In this document: positions 8,314-17,376 of the stretch, piece by piece
How positions within the stretch are numbered: the first letter of the stretch is position 1
Layout of the letters: each line of letters begins with the position of its first letter
From: Aeromicrobium sp. IC_218
GTDB lineage: Bacteria; Actinomycetota; Actinomycetes; Propionibacteriales; Nocardioidaceae
Direction of reading: 5' to 3'
Assembly: GCF_004336805.1 (NCBI RefSeq)
Contig: NZ_SJXM01000014.1
Span: forward strand, 1 to 64,000
Length of the DNA stretch: 64,000 nt
Position numbers and translations under genes: made by a program
The notes under the pieces: model-generated
Seen by the model: only the letters and a program-made list of their open reading frames with translations
Told to the model about the DNA's origin: nothing
Database searches by the model: none

Positions 8314-8420
8314 GCTTCACTTCCCGTCGTCGGTGCAGACAGAACTTCGGCCTGCAAGCAGGCCAGCGACCATCCTAGCGTGCGGCTGCGACGGGAGGCC
8401 AATCGCCACCGTCGCGTCCG

Positions 8421-8900
8421 TCACGCTCCGGCGAACTTGCCGTGCAGGGCGTCCAGGACGTGCTGCGGCACGAGGCCGGACACGTCGCCGCCGTGCTTGG
8501 CGACCTCCTTGACCAGGCTCGAGGCCAGGAAGGAGTACTCGGGGCTGGTGGGGATGAAGACGGTGTCGACGTCGGTGAGCTTGCCGTTCATCTGGGCCAT
8601 CTGGAGCTCGTAGTCGAAGTCCGTGACGGCGCGCAGGCCCTTGACGATGGCGTCGATGCCGCGGTCGGCGCAGAAGTCGACCAGCAGGCCCTTGAACGAG
8701 TCGACCCGGACGTTGTCGAGTCCCTGGGTCGCCTCGGCGAGCAGGTCGAGCCGCTCCTCGATGGTGAACAGGCCGCGCTTGGACTCGTTGACCAGGACGG
8801 CGACGACCACCTCGTCGAACAGGTGGGCCGAGCGCTCGATGATGTCCAGGTGCCCGTTGGTGACGGGGTCGAAGGACCCGGGGCAGACCACCGTCGTCAT
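8421..8900 (-). CDS. coaD: Phosphopantetheine adenylyltransferase
   Basis: It catalyses the penultimate step of coenzyme A synthesis, joining ATP and 4'-phosphopantetheine. I place the start at ATG 8898-8900 ([19 protein letters not shown]) because this gives the conserved nucleotidyltransferase N-terminus with the TxGH-type motif at residues 14-17; an in-frame upstream start would add 15 residues with no family match. The resulting 159 residues are typical. The C-terminal [14 protein letters not shown] segment is the second substrate-binding motif. It starts one base after rsmD ends. Confidence 0.98.
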   Translation of the reverse strand: MTTVVCPGSFDPVTNGHLDIIERSAHLFDEVVVAVLVNESKRGLFTIEERLDLLAEATQGLDNVRVDSFKGLLVDFCADRGIDAIVKGLRAVTDFDYELQMAQMNGKLTDVDTVFIPTSPEYSFLASSLVKEVAKHGGDVSGLVPQHVLDALHGKFAGA

Positions 8901-8901
8901 G

Positions 8902-9453
8902 TCAGCGACCGTACCAAAGCCGTGTCTCGCCGTACGTCTTGTCACGGACGGCCTCGTACCCGGCGGGCCACTCGAACGCGTCCCGGCTGGAGCGCTCCAC
9001 CACGACCAGGGCGTCGTCGGCCAGCCAGCCGGGTGCGCGCAGGGCGGTGAGCAGATCGGCGAGCGCCAGGTGGGGCAGGGCGTAGGGCGGGTCGAGCAGC
9101 ACGAGGTCGTACGGCGCGACCGGGCTGGACGCCACGAACCGCTCGGCCGTGGTGCGGTGCACCTTCACGCCGCGGCCCCCCACGACCCCGGCGTTGCGCT
9201 GGACGACGGTCGCGGCGCGGGCGTCCTTCTCGACCAGGTCGACGGCGGCTGCTCCGCGGGATGCTGCCTCGAGGCCCAGGGCGCCGGAGCCGGCGAACAG
9301 GTCGAGCACGCGCAGGCCGGCCAGGCCGCCGAGCGCCGACTCCAGCGACGAGAACAGCGACTCGCGGACGCGGTCGGTGGTCGGACGCGTGGTGTCGCCG
9401 GGCAGCGTGGTCAGCCGGCGGCCACCGGCGGCGCCGGCGATGATGCGGGTCAA
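8902..9453 (-). CDS. rsmD: 16S rRNA (guanine966-N2)-methyltransferase RsmD
   Basis: A SAM-dependent methyltransferase acting on 16S rRNA G966. The SAM motif [14 protein letters not shown] and the catalytic LLDPPY motif are both present. The likely start is a rare TTG at 9451-9453, giving [14 protein letters not shown], the usual family N-terminus, with an AGAGG-like ribosome-binding site 6-8 bases upstream. This gives 183 residues, the normal size. It follows recG by 10 bases and precedes coaD, the standard recG-rsmD-coaD order. Confidence 0.95.
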   Translation of the reverse strand: MTRIIAGAAGGRRLTTLPGDTTRPTTDRVRESLFSSLESALGGLAGLRVLDLFAGSGALGLEAASRGAAAVDLVEKDARAATVVQRNAGVVGGRGVKVHRTTAERFVASSPVAPYDLVLLDPPYALPHLALADLLTALRAPGWLADDALVVVERSSRDAFEWPAGYEAVRDKTYGETRLWYGR

Positions 9454-9463
9454 GACGGGCCTC

Positions 9464-11593
9464 TCAGGTGCGTTCCATGTAGTCGGCGCGCTCGCTCGCG
9501 TCGAGCTCGCGCACCATCGTGCCCAGCGCCGGGTGGTCGGCCAGCGCCGGGTCGGCGTCGACCAGCGCGGTGGCGGCCTCCCGGGCGTCGGCGATGACGT
9601 CCTCGTGCTTGATGACCGACAGCAGGCGCAGGCTCGAGCGGACGCCGGACTGGCGGGCGCCGAGCACGTCGCCCTCGCGGCGCAGCTCCACGTCCAGCCG
9701 GCTGAGCTCGAAGCCGTCCGTGGTGGAGGCGACGGCGTCCAGGCGCTCCCGGGCCGGGCTGCCGCCCTCGGACTCGGTGACGAGCAGGCACAGGCCCGCC
9801 TCGCTCCCCCGCCCGACGCGGCCGCGCAGCTGGTGGAGCTGGGAGATGCCGAACCGGTCGGCGTCCATGACGACCATGACGGTGGCGTTGGGCACGTCGA
9901 CGCCGACCTCGACGACGGTGGTCGCGACCAGCACGTCCAGGTCACCGGCGGCGAACGCGCTCATCACGGCGTCCTTGTCCTCCGGCGCCATGCGGCCGTG
10001 GAGCATCCCGAGCCGCAGTCCGTGCAGGGCGCCGTGCTCCAGCTCCTCGTGCAGCTCGACCAGCGAGTGGCGGTCGTCCTCGGACGGCTCGGACTGCGCG
10101 TCGCCGATGCGCGAGACGACGACGTACGCCTGGCGGCCCTTGCCGACCTCCTCGCGGACCCGCTGCCACGCGCGCTCGAGCCAGGCCGGACGCTCGAGGG
10201 CGGGCACCACGCTGGTCTGGATCGGCTGCCGCCCCGCCGGCAGCTCGTCGAGCGTGGACGTCTCGAGGTCGCCGAACACGGTCATGGCCAGCGTCCGCGG
10301 GATGGGGGTCGCGGTCATGACGAGCACGTGCGGCCGGACGTCGTAGCGGTCGACGAGGGCGGCCCGCTGCTCGACGCCGAAGCGGTGCTGCTCGTCGATC
10401 ACCAGCAGGCCGAGCTCGGCGAGCTGGACGTTCTCCTGCAGCACCGCGTGCGTGCCGACGACGATGCCGGCCGCACCGGAGGCCGCGTCGAGCAGCGCCT
10501 CCTTGCGCGCCTTGGCGCCCATCGACCCGGTGAGCAGCCGGACGCGGGTCGCCTCGTCGGCACCGCCGAGCATCCCGCCGGCCGCCAGGTCGCCGAGCAT
10601 GCGCGTGAACGAGCGGTGGTGCTGCGCGGCGAGGACCTCGGTCGGGGCGAGCAGCACGGCCTGGCCGCCGGCGTCCACCACCTGGAGCATCGCCAGCAGC
10701 GCCACGATCGTCTTGCCCGAGCCGACCTCGCCCTGCAGCAGCCGGTGCATCGGGTGCGTGCCCGACAGGTCGGTCGTCAGCTCGTCGAGCACCCGCTGCT
10801 GGCCGGCGGTGAGGCTGAACGGGAGCCGGTCGAGGAAGCGCTCGCGGAGGCCGCCCTCGCGCGGCGGCCGCGCGGCGGCGACGCCGTCGGCCAGGGCGCG
10901 CCGGCGCAGGGCGAAGACGGTCTGCAGCACGAACGCCTCCTCGAACCGGAAGCGACGCTGGGCGTCCTGCCAGTCGCGGCGCTCGCGCGGGCGGTGGATG
11001 CCCTCGTACGACGGACGCAGCTCGGGCAGGTCGCGGGCGAGACGGACGTCCTCGGGCAGCGGGTCGTCCAGGCCCTCCACGACGTCCAGCACGAGCCGGA
11101 CGGTGCGGCCGATCGCCCACGACGAGATCTTCGCGCTGGCCGGGTAGATGGGGATGATGCCGCGCTCGACCGCCGAGTCCTCCTCGAACAGGTTGTGCAT
11201 CGGGTGGGTGAGCTGCAGCTGGCCGCGGAACTCCCCCACGACGCCGGAGAACATGCCGACCATGCCGGCCTGCACCTGCTTGAGCAGGTAGGGCTGCTGG
11301 AAGAAGGTCAGCGTCAGGCGTCCGGTGCCGTCGGTGATGACGACCTCGGTGCGGGTGCGGCGCCCGCCCGGGCCGAAGGAGTAGTTCTTGGCGCTCACGA
11401 CCTCGGCGACCACGGTCGTGTGCTCGCCGACGACCAGGTCCGACAGCCTCGTCCGGTCGCCGAGGTCGACGTAGCGGCGCGGGTAGTGGCCCAGCAGGTC
11501 GCCGACGGTCTGCATGCCGAACGCGGCTTCGAGCTTCTTGGCGTCCTTGCCGCCCACCGCGGACGACAGCTTGGACGACGGGGTGACGGCCAT
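9464..11593 (-). CDS. recG: ATP-dependent DNA helicase RecG
   Basis: A superfamily-2 helicase that remodels stalled replication forks and branched recombination intermediates. An N-terminal wedge/OB region is followed by Walker A GEVGSGKT, the DEAH-box variant VIDEQHRFG and conserved helicase motifs such as TATPIPRTL and GRVGRGS. I choose ATG 11591-11593 (MAVTPSSKL) because a GGAG site lies five bases upstream and it sits two bases after the preceding gene's stop. Length is 709 residues. Confidence 0.97.
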   Translation of the reverse strand: MAVTPSSKLSSAVGGKDAKKLEAAFGMQTVGDLLGHYPRRYVDLGDRTRLSDLVVGEHTTVVAEVVSAKNYSFGPGGRRTRTEVVITDGTGRLTLTFFQQPYLLKQVQAGMVGMFSGVVGEFRGQLQLTHPMHNLFEEDSAVERGIIPIYPASAKISSWAIGRTVRLVLDVVEGLDDPLPEDVRLARDLPELRPSYEGIHRPRERRDWQDAQRRFRFEEAFVLQTVFALRRRALADGVAAARPPREGGLRERFLDRLPFSLTAGQQRVLDELTTDLSGTHPMHRLLQGEVGSGKTIVALLAMLQVVDAGGQAVLLAPTEVLAAQHHRSFTRMLGDLAAGGMLGGADEATRVRLLTGSMGAKARKEALLDAASGAAGIVVGTHAVLQENVQLAELGLLVIDEQHRFGVEQRAALVDRYDVRPHVLVMTATPIPRTLAMTVFGDLETSTLDELPAGRQPIQTSVVPALERPAWLERAWQRVREEVGKGRQAYVVVSRIGDAQSEPSEDDRHSLVELHEELEHGALHGLRLGMLHGRMAPEDKDAVMSAFAAGDLDVLVATTVVEVGVDVPNATVMVVMDADRFGISQLHQLRGRVGRGSEAGLCLLVTESEGGSPARERLDAVASTTDGFELSRLDVELRREGDVLGARQSGVRSSLRLLSVIKHEDVIADAREAATALVDADPALADHPALGTMVRELDASERADYMERT

Positions 11594-11595
11594 GG

Positions 11596-13185
11596 TCACT
11601 CCACGCTCACGAACAGCGGGTAGTGCTCCTGGCCGCCGGTGTAGATCACGGTGTCGACGTCGGGCCGGACGCGGCGCACGTGGCGGCACAGCGCGTCGGC
11701 CAGCCCGTCGTCGGCGCCGGCGCCGAGCACGAGCGTCAGCAGCTCGGCGCTGGGCGCGAGCAGCTGGTCGACGACGCTGGCCCCGATGGCGACCGGGTCG
11801 TCGCCGACGAGGGCGAAGTCGCCCTGGACCACGCCGAGGACGTCACCGGCCTCGCACGGCCCGGCCATCGTCATCGCCGCCTCGGCCGCGATGGTGAGGG
11901 CGCCGTGCTGCACGTGCGCGGCGGCGCTCGACATGGCCACGACGTCGTCGTCGAACGGACGTCCGGGGTCGTGCACGGCCAGCGCGGCCAGGCCCTGCAC
12001 CTGCGCGTGGGTGGGGATGATCGCCACCCGCACGCCGGCCTCTCGCGCCTCGCGGGCCGCGGCCTCGAACAGCGACACGTACCGGACGTTGTTGGGCAGC
12101 ACCACGACCTCGGCCGCCTCCCCCGACGTCAGGGCCTTGCGCATGCGGTCGACGTCGAGCGGCTGCTCGCGGGTGAACGGCAGCACTACCGCGCCGCTGC
12201 TGGCGGCGAGCTCGCCCAGCCCGTCGCCGGTGGTGGCCGCCAGCACCATGCGTCCCTGACGCTGCGGCACGGGAGCGGCCCGCTGGTCGGCGAAGTGGGT
12301 GACGCGGACGCGGTAGGGACGTCCGGCGGTGATGCCCGCCTCGATCGCCGCCCCGACGTCGTCGACGTGCACGTGGACGTTCCAGAGCCCGTCGCCACCC
12401 ACGACGACGAGCGAGTCGCCGAGCCCGTCGAGCGTCGTGCGCAAGGTCGCGACCGCGGCGTCGTCGGCCTGGAGCAGGTACATGACCTCGTAGGCGGGAC
12501 CGCCCTCGACGAGGTCGCCGGCCTGCGGCACGGGCAGCGGCGCGACGGCCGGCGACGCGCCGCGGTAGCGCCCGGTCATGACCTGCTCGGTGGTGTCGAG
12601 CACGACGACGAGCGCGCGTCCGCCGGAGTCGACCACGCCGGCGGCGGCCAGCCGGTCGAGCTGCTGCGGGGTGCGGGCCAGGGCCTCGCGCGCCTCGCGG
12701 GCGACGGTCGCGAACGTCTCGCGCACGCCCGTGCCGGAGGCCGCGGCGGCGGTCGCCCCGTCGGCCGCCGCGCGGGCCACCGAGAGGATCGTGCCCTCGA
12801 CCGGACGCGCGACCGCGGCCCACGCCGCGTCGGCGGCGAGCTCGAAGCAGCGGGCGACGTCCGCGGCGGAGGGCTCGGGGTGACGGACGGCCTCGCGGAA
12901 GTACGCGCGCACGAGCTGGGACAGGATGACGCCGGAGTTGCCCCGGGCGCCGGTGAGCAGGGCGTCCACGTGGGCCCGCACGCAGACCTCGACGCGGGCG
13001 TCCGCCGGCAGCGCCTTGACCGCGTCGTCCGCGGCCACGAAGGTGAGGTAGGCGTTGGTGCCGGTGTCGCTGTCCGGCACGGGGAAGACGTTGAGCGCGT
13101 CGATCTCCGCCCGGGCCTCGCCCAGCGCCTCCACGCACGCCCGGCTCCAGCGTCGGAACGCGGCGGCGTCGAGGGTCACGGACAT
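11596..13185 (-). CDS. DAK2 (DhaL-type) phosphatase/kinase domain protein, FakA/YloV-like
   Basis: The 529-residue protein has an N-terminal DhaL (DAK2) nucleotide-binding domain with the metal/ATP motif [13 protein letters not shown] near residues 31-43 and [13 protein letters not shown]. The long C-terminal region matches the DegV-like part of FakA/YloV proteins. FakA phosphorylates fatty acids bound by FakB, but no FakB (DegV) gene is visible here, so the substrate is inferred. The placement next to recG and divergent from rpmB is the standard yloV context in Gram-positives. It probably leads the DAK2-recG-rsmD-coaD operon. Confidence 0.9.
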   Translation of the reverse strand: MSVTLDAAAFRRWSRACVEALGEARAEIDALNVFPVPDSDTGTNAYLTFVAADDAVKALPADARVEVCVRAHVDALLTGARGNSGVILSQLVRAYFREAVRHPEPSAADVARCFELAADAAWAAVARPVEGTILSVARAAADGATAAAASGTGVRETFATVAREAREALARTPQQLDRLAAAGVVDSGGRALVVVLDTTEQVMTGRYRGASPAVAPLPVPQAGDLVEGGPAYEVMYLLQADDAAVATLRTTLDGLGDSLVVVGGDGLWNVHVHVDDVGAAIEAGITAGRPYRVRVTHFADQRAAPVPQRQGRMVLAATTGDGLGELAASSGAVVLPFTREQPLDVDRMRKALTSGEAAEVVVLPNNVRYVSLFEAAAREAREAGVRVAIIPTHAQVQGLAALAVHDPGRPFDDDVVAMSSAAAHVQHGALTIAAEAAMTMAGPCEAGDVLGVVQGDFALVGDDPVAIGASVVDQLLAPSAELLTLVLGAGADDGLADALCRHVRRVRPDVDTVIYTGGQEHYPLFVSVE

Positions 13186-13244
13186 GCGCCCGAGGGTATC
13201 GGGCGCCCGGAGCCCGAGGGCGTCACGAGCGTCACCGGGGCCGA

Positions 13245-13275
13245 TTGGATTCGGGCGGTGGCCATCGGCTATCCT
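13245..13275 (+). promoter_or_regulatory. Candidate promoter of rpmB
   Basis: A -35-like TTGGAT (13245-13250) and a -10-like TATCCT (13270-13275) are separated by 19 bases, slightly long. They lie about 70 bases upstream of the rpmB start in the 158-base region between the divergent DAK2 and rpmB genes. Recognised by eye only. Confidence 0.4.
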
Positions 13276-13343
13276 TGAGCGGTTGCCTGCGGCGAAGTCG
13301 CGGGCGATCCCGATTCCAACGAGACTTTCCAGGAGTGGTCGCT

Positions 13344-13529
13344 GTGGCAGCGGTCTGTGATGTGTGCGGCAAGGGACCCGGCTTCGGCCACAACGTCTCG
13401 CACTCGCACCGGCGCACGAAGCGTCGTTTCGACCCCAACATCCAGCGCGTTCGCGCCATCGTCTCGGGCGCTCCCAAGCGTCTGAACGTGTGCACGTCGT
13501 GCCTGAAGGCGGGCAAGGTCACTCGCTGA
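13344..13529 (+). CDS. rpmB: 50S ribosomal protein L28
   Basis: A 61-residue large-subunit ribosomal protein. GTG 13344-13346 is the start because an AGGAG ribosome-binding site lies at 13331-13335, eight bases upstream, and the product begins [20 protein letters not shown] as in the family. CDVC near the N-terminus and CTSC near the C-terminus make the Cys4 zinc-binding (C+) type. A weak 5-bp GC hairpin follows just after the stop. Confidence 0.97.
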   Translation: MAAVCDVCGKGPGFGHNVSHSHRRTKRRFDPNIQRVRAIVSGAPKRLNVCTSCLKAGKVTR

Positions 13530-13630
13530 CCCCTCGGGCTCCGGCCCGACCGTACGACCGAGGCGATCTCGACATTGTCGGGGTCGCCTTCGTCGTGCCC
13601 GCACGCGCCGACCCGCTACGGTGGCTGGCC

Positions 13631-14422
13631 ATGACGTCCCGTACCCGCCTGACCGCCCTGCTGAGCGTCGTGCTCCTCGCGACCGCCTGCTCGTCCGGCG
13701 ACGACGACGCCCCGGCCCCGTCGGCGTCCGCGCCCTCGAGCAGCTCGTCCCCGTCGGCCAGCCCGACGCCGTCGCCCTCCCCGACGCCCCCGCCGACCCC
13801 GACCGTCCCCACGACGACCGAGCCGAAGGTCAGCCGCATCGGTGACGCCCAGTGGGCGAAGATGGTGGAGACCGGCTCGTGGCGTCCCGAGTGCCCGGTC
13901 GACCGCAGCGACCTGCGGGTCCTGGAGCTCAACTACAAGAACTTCGACGGCGAGGTCGAGCGCGGCCGGCTGGTGGCCAACAAGGACACGATCAGCAGCC
14001 TGAAGCGCATCTTCGAGAAGCTCTTCCAGGACGACTTCCCGATCGAGAGCATGCGCCCGAACGAGGAGTTCGACGGCGACACCCTCAAGAGCCTGAAGGC
14101 CAACAACACCGCGGCCTACAACTGCCGCCGGCCCGACCAGATCAACGCGCCGGTCAAGGAGTCGCCGCACGCCAACGGACGCGCGATCGACATCAACCCC
14201 GACCTCAACCCGTGGATGGACCTGCGCTGCGACTGCTGGTCGCCGCGGGCCAAGCACCACGAGCGGACGCCGGCCCCGGGCAAGATCCTGAAGGGCGACC
14301 CCGTCGTCCGGCTGTTCGCGCGCGAGGGCTGGGTCTGGCAGAACATCAAGGTGCCCGACTACATGCACTTCGACACGGGCTACCCGTCCAAGCCGTGGCG
14401 AAGCCCGCGCGACGCCGCGTAG
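13631..14422 (+). CDS. Lipoprotein with M15-type D-alanyl-D-alanine carboxypeptidase-like domain
   Basis: The 263-residue product begins with a lipoprotein signal peptide (lipobox LATAC, Cys20). A low-complexity Ser/Pro/Thr linker covers about residues 21-65, and the catalytic domain resembles peptidase M15 (VanY/M15_4). The zinc ligands are visible as SPHANGRAIDIN (His and Asp) and YMHFDTG (final His). Such enzymes trim peptidoglycan stem peptides outside the membrane; the exact bond cut is not predictable. It ends one base before the convergent thiL stop. Confidence 0.88.
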   Translation: MTSRTRLTALLSVVLLATACSSGDDDAPAPSASAPSSSSSPSASPTPSPSPTPPPTPTVPTTTEPKVSRIGDAQWAKMVETGSWRPECPVDRSDLRVLELNYKNFDGEVERGRLVANKDTISSLKRIFEKLFQDDFPIESMRPNEEFDGDTLKSLKANNTAAYNCRRPDQINAPVKESPHANGRAIDINPDLNPWMDLRCDCWSPRAKHHERTPAPGKILKGDPVVRLFAREGWVWQNIKVPDYMHFDTGYPSKPWRSPRDAA

Positions 14423-14423
14423 C

Positions 14424-15368
14424 TCAGGCGAAGTGCCGGTGGCCGGGCGAGCCCTCCCAGGGCTCCCCGGCCACCGTCACGCCCGCACCCTCCGCGACCG
14501 CGCCGATGCGCGTCCAGCCGGTCGGCAGATCGGCGTCGGCCGGGAAGGTCGCGACGAGCGCGTAGTCGTCGCCGCCGGTGAGGACGAGGGTGAGCGGGTC
14601 CAGGCCGAGCGCCTCCGCGACGGTGGCGACCGGCTCGGCCACGGGCAGCAGCGCCGGGTCCAGGTCGATCGCCACGTCGCTGGCGGTGGCGACGTGGCCC
14701 ACGTCGGCCAGCAGGCCGTCGCTCACGTCGACCATCGAGGTCGCTCCGGCGATCGCCGCCTGCGGGCCGGCCGCGTACGGCGGGGCCGGCACGCGGTGCG
14801 ACTCCACGGCCGCGCGCGGCGAGCGGAAGCCGCGGCTCAGCGCGGCGAAGCCGGCCCCGGCCAGGCCGAGGTTGCCCGCGAACGCCACCACGTCACCGGG
14901 ACGGGCGCCGTCACGCCGCACCGGCCGGGTCGCCTCGCCGATGGCCGTCACGGACACCACGATCGACTCGCTGGCCGTCACATCGCCACCGACCAGGTGC
15001 GCCCCGACGGCCTTGCACTCGTCCACGACGCCGCGGGCCAGGTCGAGCGCCCACTGGGCCGGCAGGTCGCCCGGCACGCCCAGGCCCACCGTGAGAGCGT
15101 CCGCGACGCCACCCATCGCGGCGATGTCGGACAGGTTGCACGCGGCGGCCTTGCGCCCGACCTCGTAGGCGCTGGACCAGTCGCGGCGGAAGTGCCGGTC
15201 CTCGACGAGCAGGTCGGTCGAGACGAGGTAGCCGCCCGTGCGCACCGCGACGTGCGCGGCGTCGTCGCCGGGACCGATGAGCACCTTGCCCCCGCCGCCG
15301 ACGAGGGCGCTCACCTCCGCCACCAGGCCGAACTCCCCCAGCTGCTGCACCGTCGTCTGCGCGTCCAT
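14424..15368 (-). CDS. thiL: Thiamine-monophosphate kinase
   Basis: It phosphorylates thiamine monophosphate to the active cofactor thiamine pyrophosphate. The 314-residue length is typical of the PurM-like ATP-binding fold. Motifs visible are GPGDDAAHV near the N-terminus, STDLLVEDRHFRRDW, the LVGGDVTASES loop and a C-terminal MVDVSDGLLADVGH segment. It converges on the M15 lipoprotein gene (one base between stops) and diverges from the Lrp-type gene. Confidence 0.96.
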   Translation of the reverse strand: MDAQTTVQQLGEFGLVAEVSALVGGGGKVLIGPGDDAAHVAVRTGGYLVSTDLLVEDRHFRRDWSSAYEVGRKAAACNLSDIAAMGGVADALTVGLGVPGDLPAQWALDLARGVVDECKAVGAHLVGGDVTASESIVVSVTAIGEATRPVRRDGARPGDVVAFAGNLGLAGAGFAALSRGFRSPRAAVESHRVPAPPYAAGPQAAIAGATSMVDVSDGLLADVGHVATASDVAIDLDPALLPVAEPVATVAEALGLDPLTLVLTGGDDYALVATFPADADLPTGWTRIGAVAEGAGVTVAGEPWEGSPGHRHFA

Positions 15369-15468
15369 GGTCGTATTCTGGCCGACCGGCTCGCCGGAGC
15401 ACGCATCCTGTAGCGTTTCGGAGGCGACGGATCCGTCGCCGCTTCACCAGGCCGAGAGGGGCAGCGCC

Positions 15469-15705
15469 ATGACCGTGCAGGCCTACATCCTGATCCAGAC
15501 CGAGGTCGGCAAGTCCACCGAGGTCGCGCAGGCGATCGCCGAGATCGAGGGCGTCGTCCAGTCCGAGGACGTCACCGGACCGTACGACGTCATCGTGCGG
15601 GCCGAGGGCCAGAGCGTCGACGCGCTCGGCCAGATGGTCGTCTCGAAGGTCCAGTCCGTCCCGGGCATCACGCGCACGCTGACCTGCCCGATCGTCCGGT
15701 TCTGA
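15469..15705 (+). CDS. Lrp/AsnC-type ligand-binding (RAM) domain protein, stand-alone
   Basis: At 78 residues this is only the C-terminal regulation-of-amino-acid-metabolism (RAM) domain of Lrp/AsnC regulators, with no helix-turn-helix. ATG at 15469 follows a GAGAGGGG ribosome-binding site. The βαββαβ pattern is evident (AYILIQTEVG, VAQAIAEIEGVVQSEDVTG, YDVIVRAEGQ). Such proteins assemble as decamer-like rings that bind amino acids; what this one signals to is unknown. It is probably co-transcribed with the DUF3515 gene, two bases downstream. Confidence 0.9.
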   Translation: MTVQAYILIQTEVGKSTEVAQAIAEIEGVVQSEDVTGPYDVIVRAEGQSVDALGQMVVSKVQSVPGITRTLTCPIVRF

Positions 15706-15707
15706 CG

Positions 15708-16154
15708 GTGCGCCGCGGCCTGCTCGCGGCCGCCGCCTCGCTGCTCGTCCTGGGCGGCTGCTCGGGCGGCCTGCAGGTCGACACCTACCCGACCGAGGAC
15801 GGCACCGAGCTGGACTGCCGCAGCATGTTCGCGGACACCCCGCAGGCCGTCGGCGGACGTGCCGCCCGCCGGGTCGCCGACGACGTCGCCGCGGCCTGGG
15901 GCGACCCGCCGATCGTGCTGCGCTGCGGCGTCGAGGACCCGGCCGCGCTCACGCCCGCCTCGCGCTGCGACATGGTCGCGGACGTCGGCTGGTTCACCGA
16001 GGAGGTCGCGGGCGGGTTCCTGTTCACCACCATCGGGCGCCGGTTCAACGTCAGCGTCGAGGTGCCCGACGACTACGCGCCCGAGGCGGACGTGCTCGTC
16101 GACGTGGCCGAGCTCGTCCAGAAGCACGACCCGGTCGAGCAGCCCTGCGTCTGA
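15708..16154 (+). CDS. DUF3515 family lipoprotein
   Basis: The 148-residue product starts at GTG 15708 and has a short lipoprotein signal with lipobox LGGC (Cys18). The mature part contains further cysteines (LDCRSM, LRCGVE, SRCDM, QPCV) that could form two disulfides outside the membrane. DUF3515 proteins are actinobacterial and often lie next to this stand-alone Lrp-type gene and ddl/thiL, as here. Function unknown. Confidence 0.88.
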   Translation: MRRGLLAAAASLLVLGGCSGGLQVDTYPTEDGTELDCRSMFADTPQAVGGRAARRVADDVAAAWGDPPIVLRCGVEDPAALTPASRCDMVADVGWFTEEVAGGFLFTTIGRRFNVSVEVPDDYAPEADVLVDVAELVQKHDPVEQPCV

Positions 16155-16181
16155 CCCACCCTTCGCCCCCGGTCCCGTCCA

Positions 16182-16244
16182 CGCTGAGTGTGACGTTCCG
16201 GGGGCCGCCAGGCGCTCAGGACCCCCGGAACGTCACGCTCAGCG
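16182..16244. terminator. Long hairpin between convergent DUF3515 and ddl genes
   Basis: Arms at 16182-16204 and 16222-16244 pair over 23 bp with a single T·G wobble, around a 17-base loop. It sits exactly between the two gene ends and could stop transcription from either side. The stem is unusually long for a simple terminator and may be a mobile palindromic repeat. Confidence 0.75.
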
Positions 16245-16273
16245 CGTTCCGCGACGACCTCGACCGGTGAGGC

Positions 16274-17353
16274 TCAGCGCAGGCCGGTGGGACGCGCGAG
16301 GGCGAGCTGCAGCAGCCGGTCGACCAGGTCCGCGTAGGGCACGCCGGACGCGGCCCACAGTCCCGGGAACATCGAGAACGGCGTAAAGCCGGGCATCGTG
16401 TTGATCTCGTTGATGACCAGGCCGTCGTCGGTGAGGAAGAAGTCGACGCGCGCGAGGCCCTCGCAGCCCAGCGCCTCGAACGCCTGGACGCCGTAGGTGC
16501 GGATGCGCTCGGACAGCGTCTCGGGGACGTCGGCCGGGACGACGTTGGTGCTCGTGCCGTCGAGGTACTTGGCGTCGAAGTCGTAGAACTCGTGCGAGGC
16601 GTCCGCGGCGACGACGATCTCGCCCACGACGCTGGCGACGGCCGTGCCGTCGGGCTGCTGGATGACGCCGACCTCGAGCTCACGGCGACCGCGGGCGGCG
16701 GCCTCGACGACGACCTTGGGGTCGAGCTCGGCGGCGTCCAGGACGGCGGACTCGAGCTCGTCCCAGCTGGAGACCTGACGGACGCCGGAGCTGGACCCGG
16801 CCCGGGCCGGCTTCACGAACACCGGCAGGCCGAGCGCGTGGACGCGGGCCTCGACCCGGTCGCGGTCGGTCTTCCAGGCGCCGGGTGCGATGGTCACGTA
16901 GGGCAGCTGCGGCAGGCCGGCGGCCGAGAAGACGGTCTTGGTGAACGGCTTGTCCATCGCCACGGAGCTGGCCAGGACGCCGGCGCCGACGTAGCGGACG
17001 CCGGCCATCTCGAACAGGCCCTGCACCGTGCCGTCCTCGCCCCACGGTCCGTGCAGCAGCGGCAGCACGACGTCGAACGACGCGATGTCGTCCCAGCTGA
17101 ACGCGGGCAGGTCGGCCCGCACCTCGGGCAGCCCGGCGGCCAGGTCGTCCCAGCGTGCGGTCTCCAGGACCCAGTCGCCGGCGCGGGTGATGCCGACCGG
17201 CACGACGTCGTAGCGCTCGGGGTCGATGACCGCGATGACCTCGCGGGCGGTGAGGCACGACACGCCGTGCTCGCTGGAGCGTCCGCCGAAGAGCACCGCG
17301 ACGCGCGGACGGTCAGGGGTTCCCAGGGGCGAGACGTCCATGGGCAGCGACAT
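16274..17353 (-). CDS. ddl: D-alanine--D-alanine ligase
   Basis: An ATP-grasp ligase that makes the D-Ala-D-Ala dipeptide for peptidoglycan in the cytoplasm. Visible motifs are the N-terminal AVLFGGRSSEHGVSCLTA, the PLLHGPWGEDGTVQGLFE loop, FVKPARAGSSSGV in the ATP-binding region and the C-terminal FFLTDDGLVINEINTMPGFT metal-binding element. The length of 359 residues is normal. ATG 17351-17353 is used; a second in-frame ATG four codons later is possible. Confidence 0.97.
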   Translation of the reverse strand: MSLPMDVSPLGTPDRPRVAVLFGGRSSEHGVSCLTAREVIAVIDPERYDVVPVGITRAGDWVLETARWDDLAAGLPEVRADLPAFSWDDIASFDVVLPLLHGPWGEDGTVQGLFEMAGVRYVGAGVLASSVAMDKPFTKTVFSAAGLPQLPYVTIAPGAWKTDRDRVEARVHALGLPVFVKPARAGSSSGVRQVSSWDELESAVLDAAELDPKVVVEAAARGRRELEVGVIQQPDGTAVASVVGEIVVAADASHEFYDFDAKYLDGTSTNVVPADVPETLSERIRTYGVQAFEALGCEGLARVDFFLTDDGLVINEINTMPGFTPFSMFPGLWAASGVPYADLVDRLLQLALARPTGLR

Positions 17354-17376
17354 TACCGTGCAGGCACAATGGGCTC

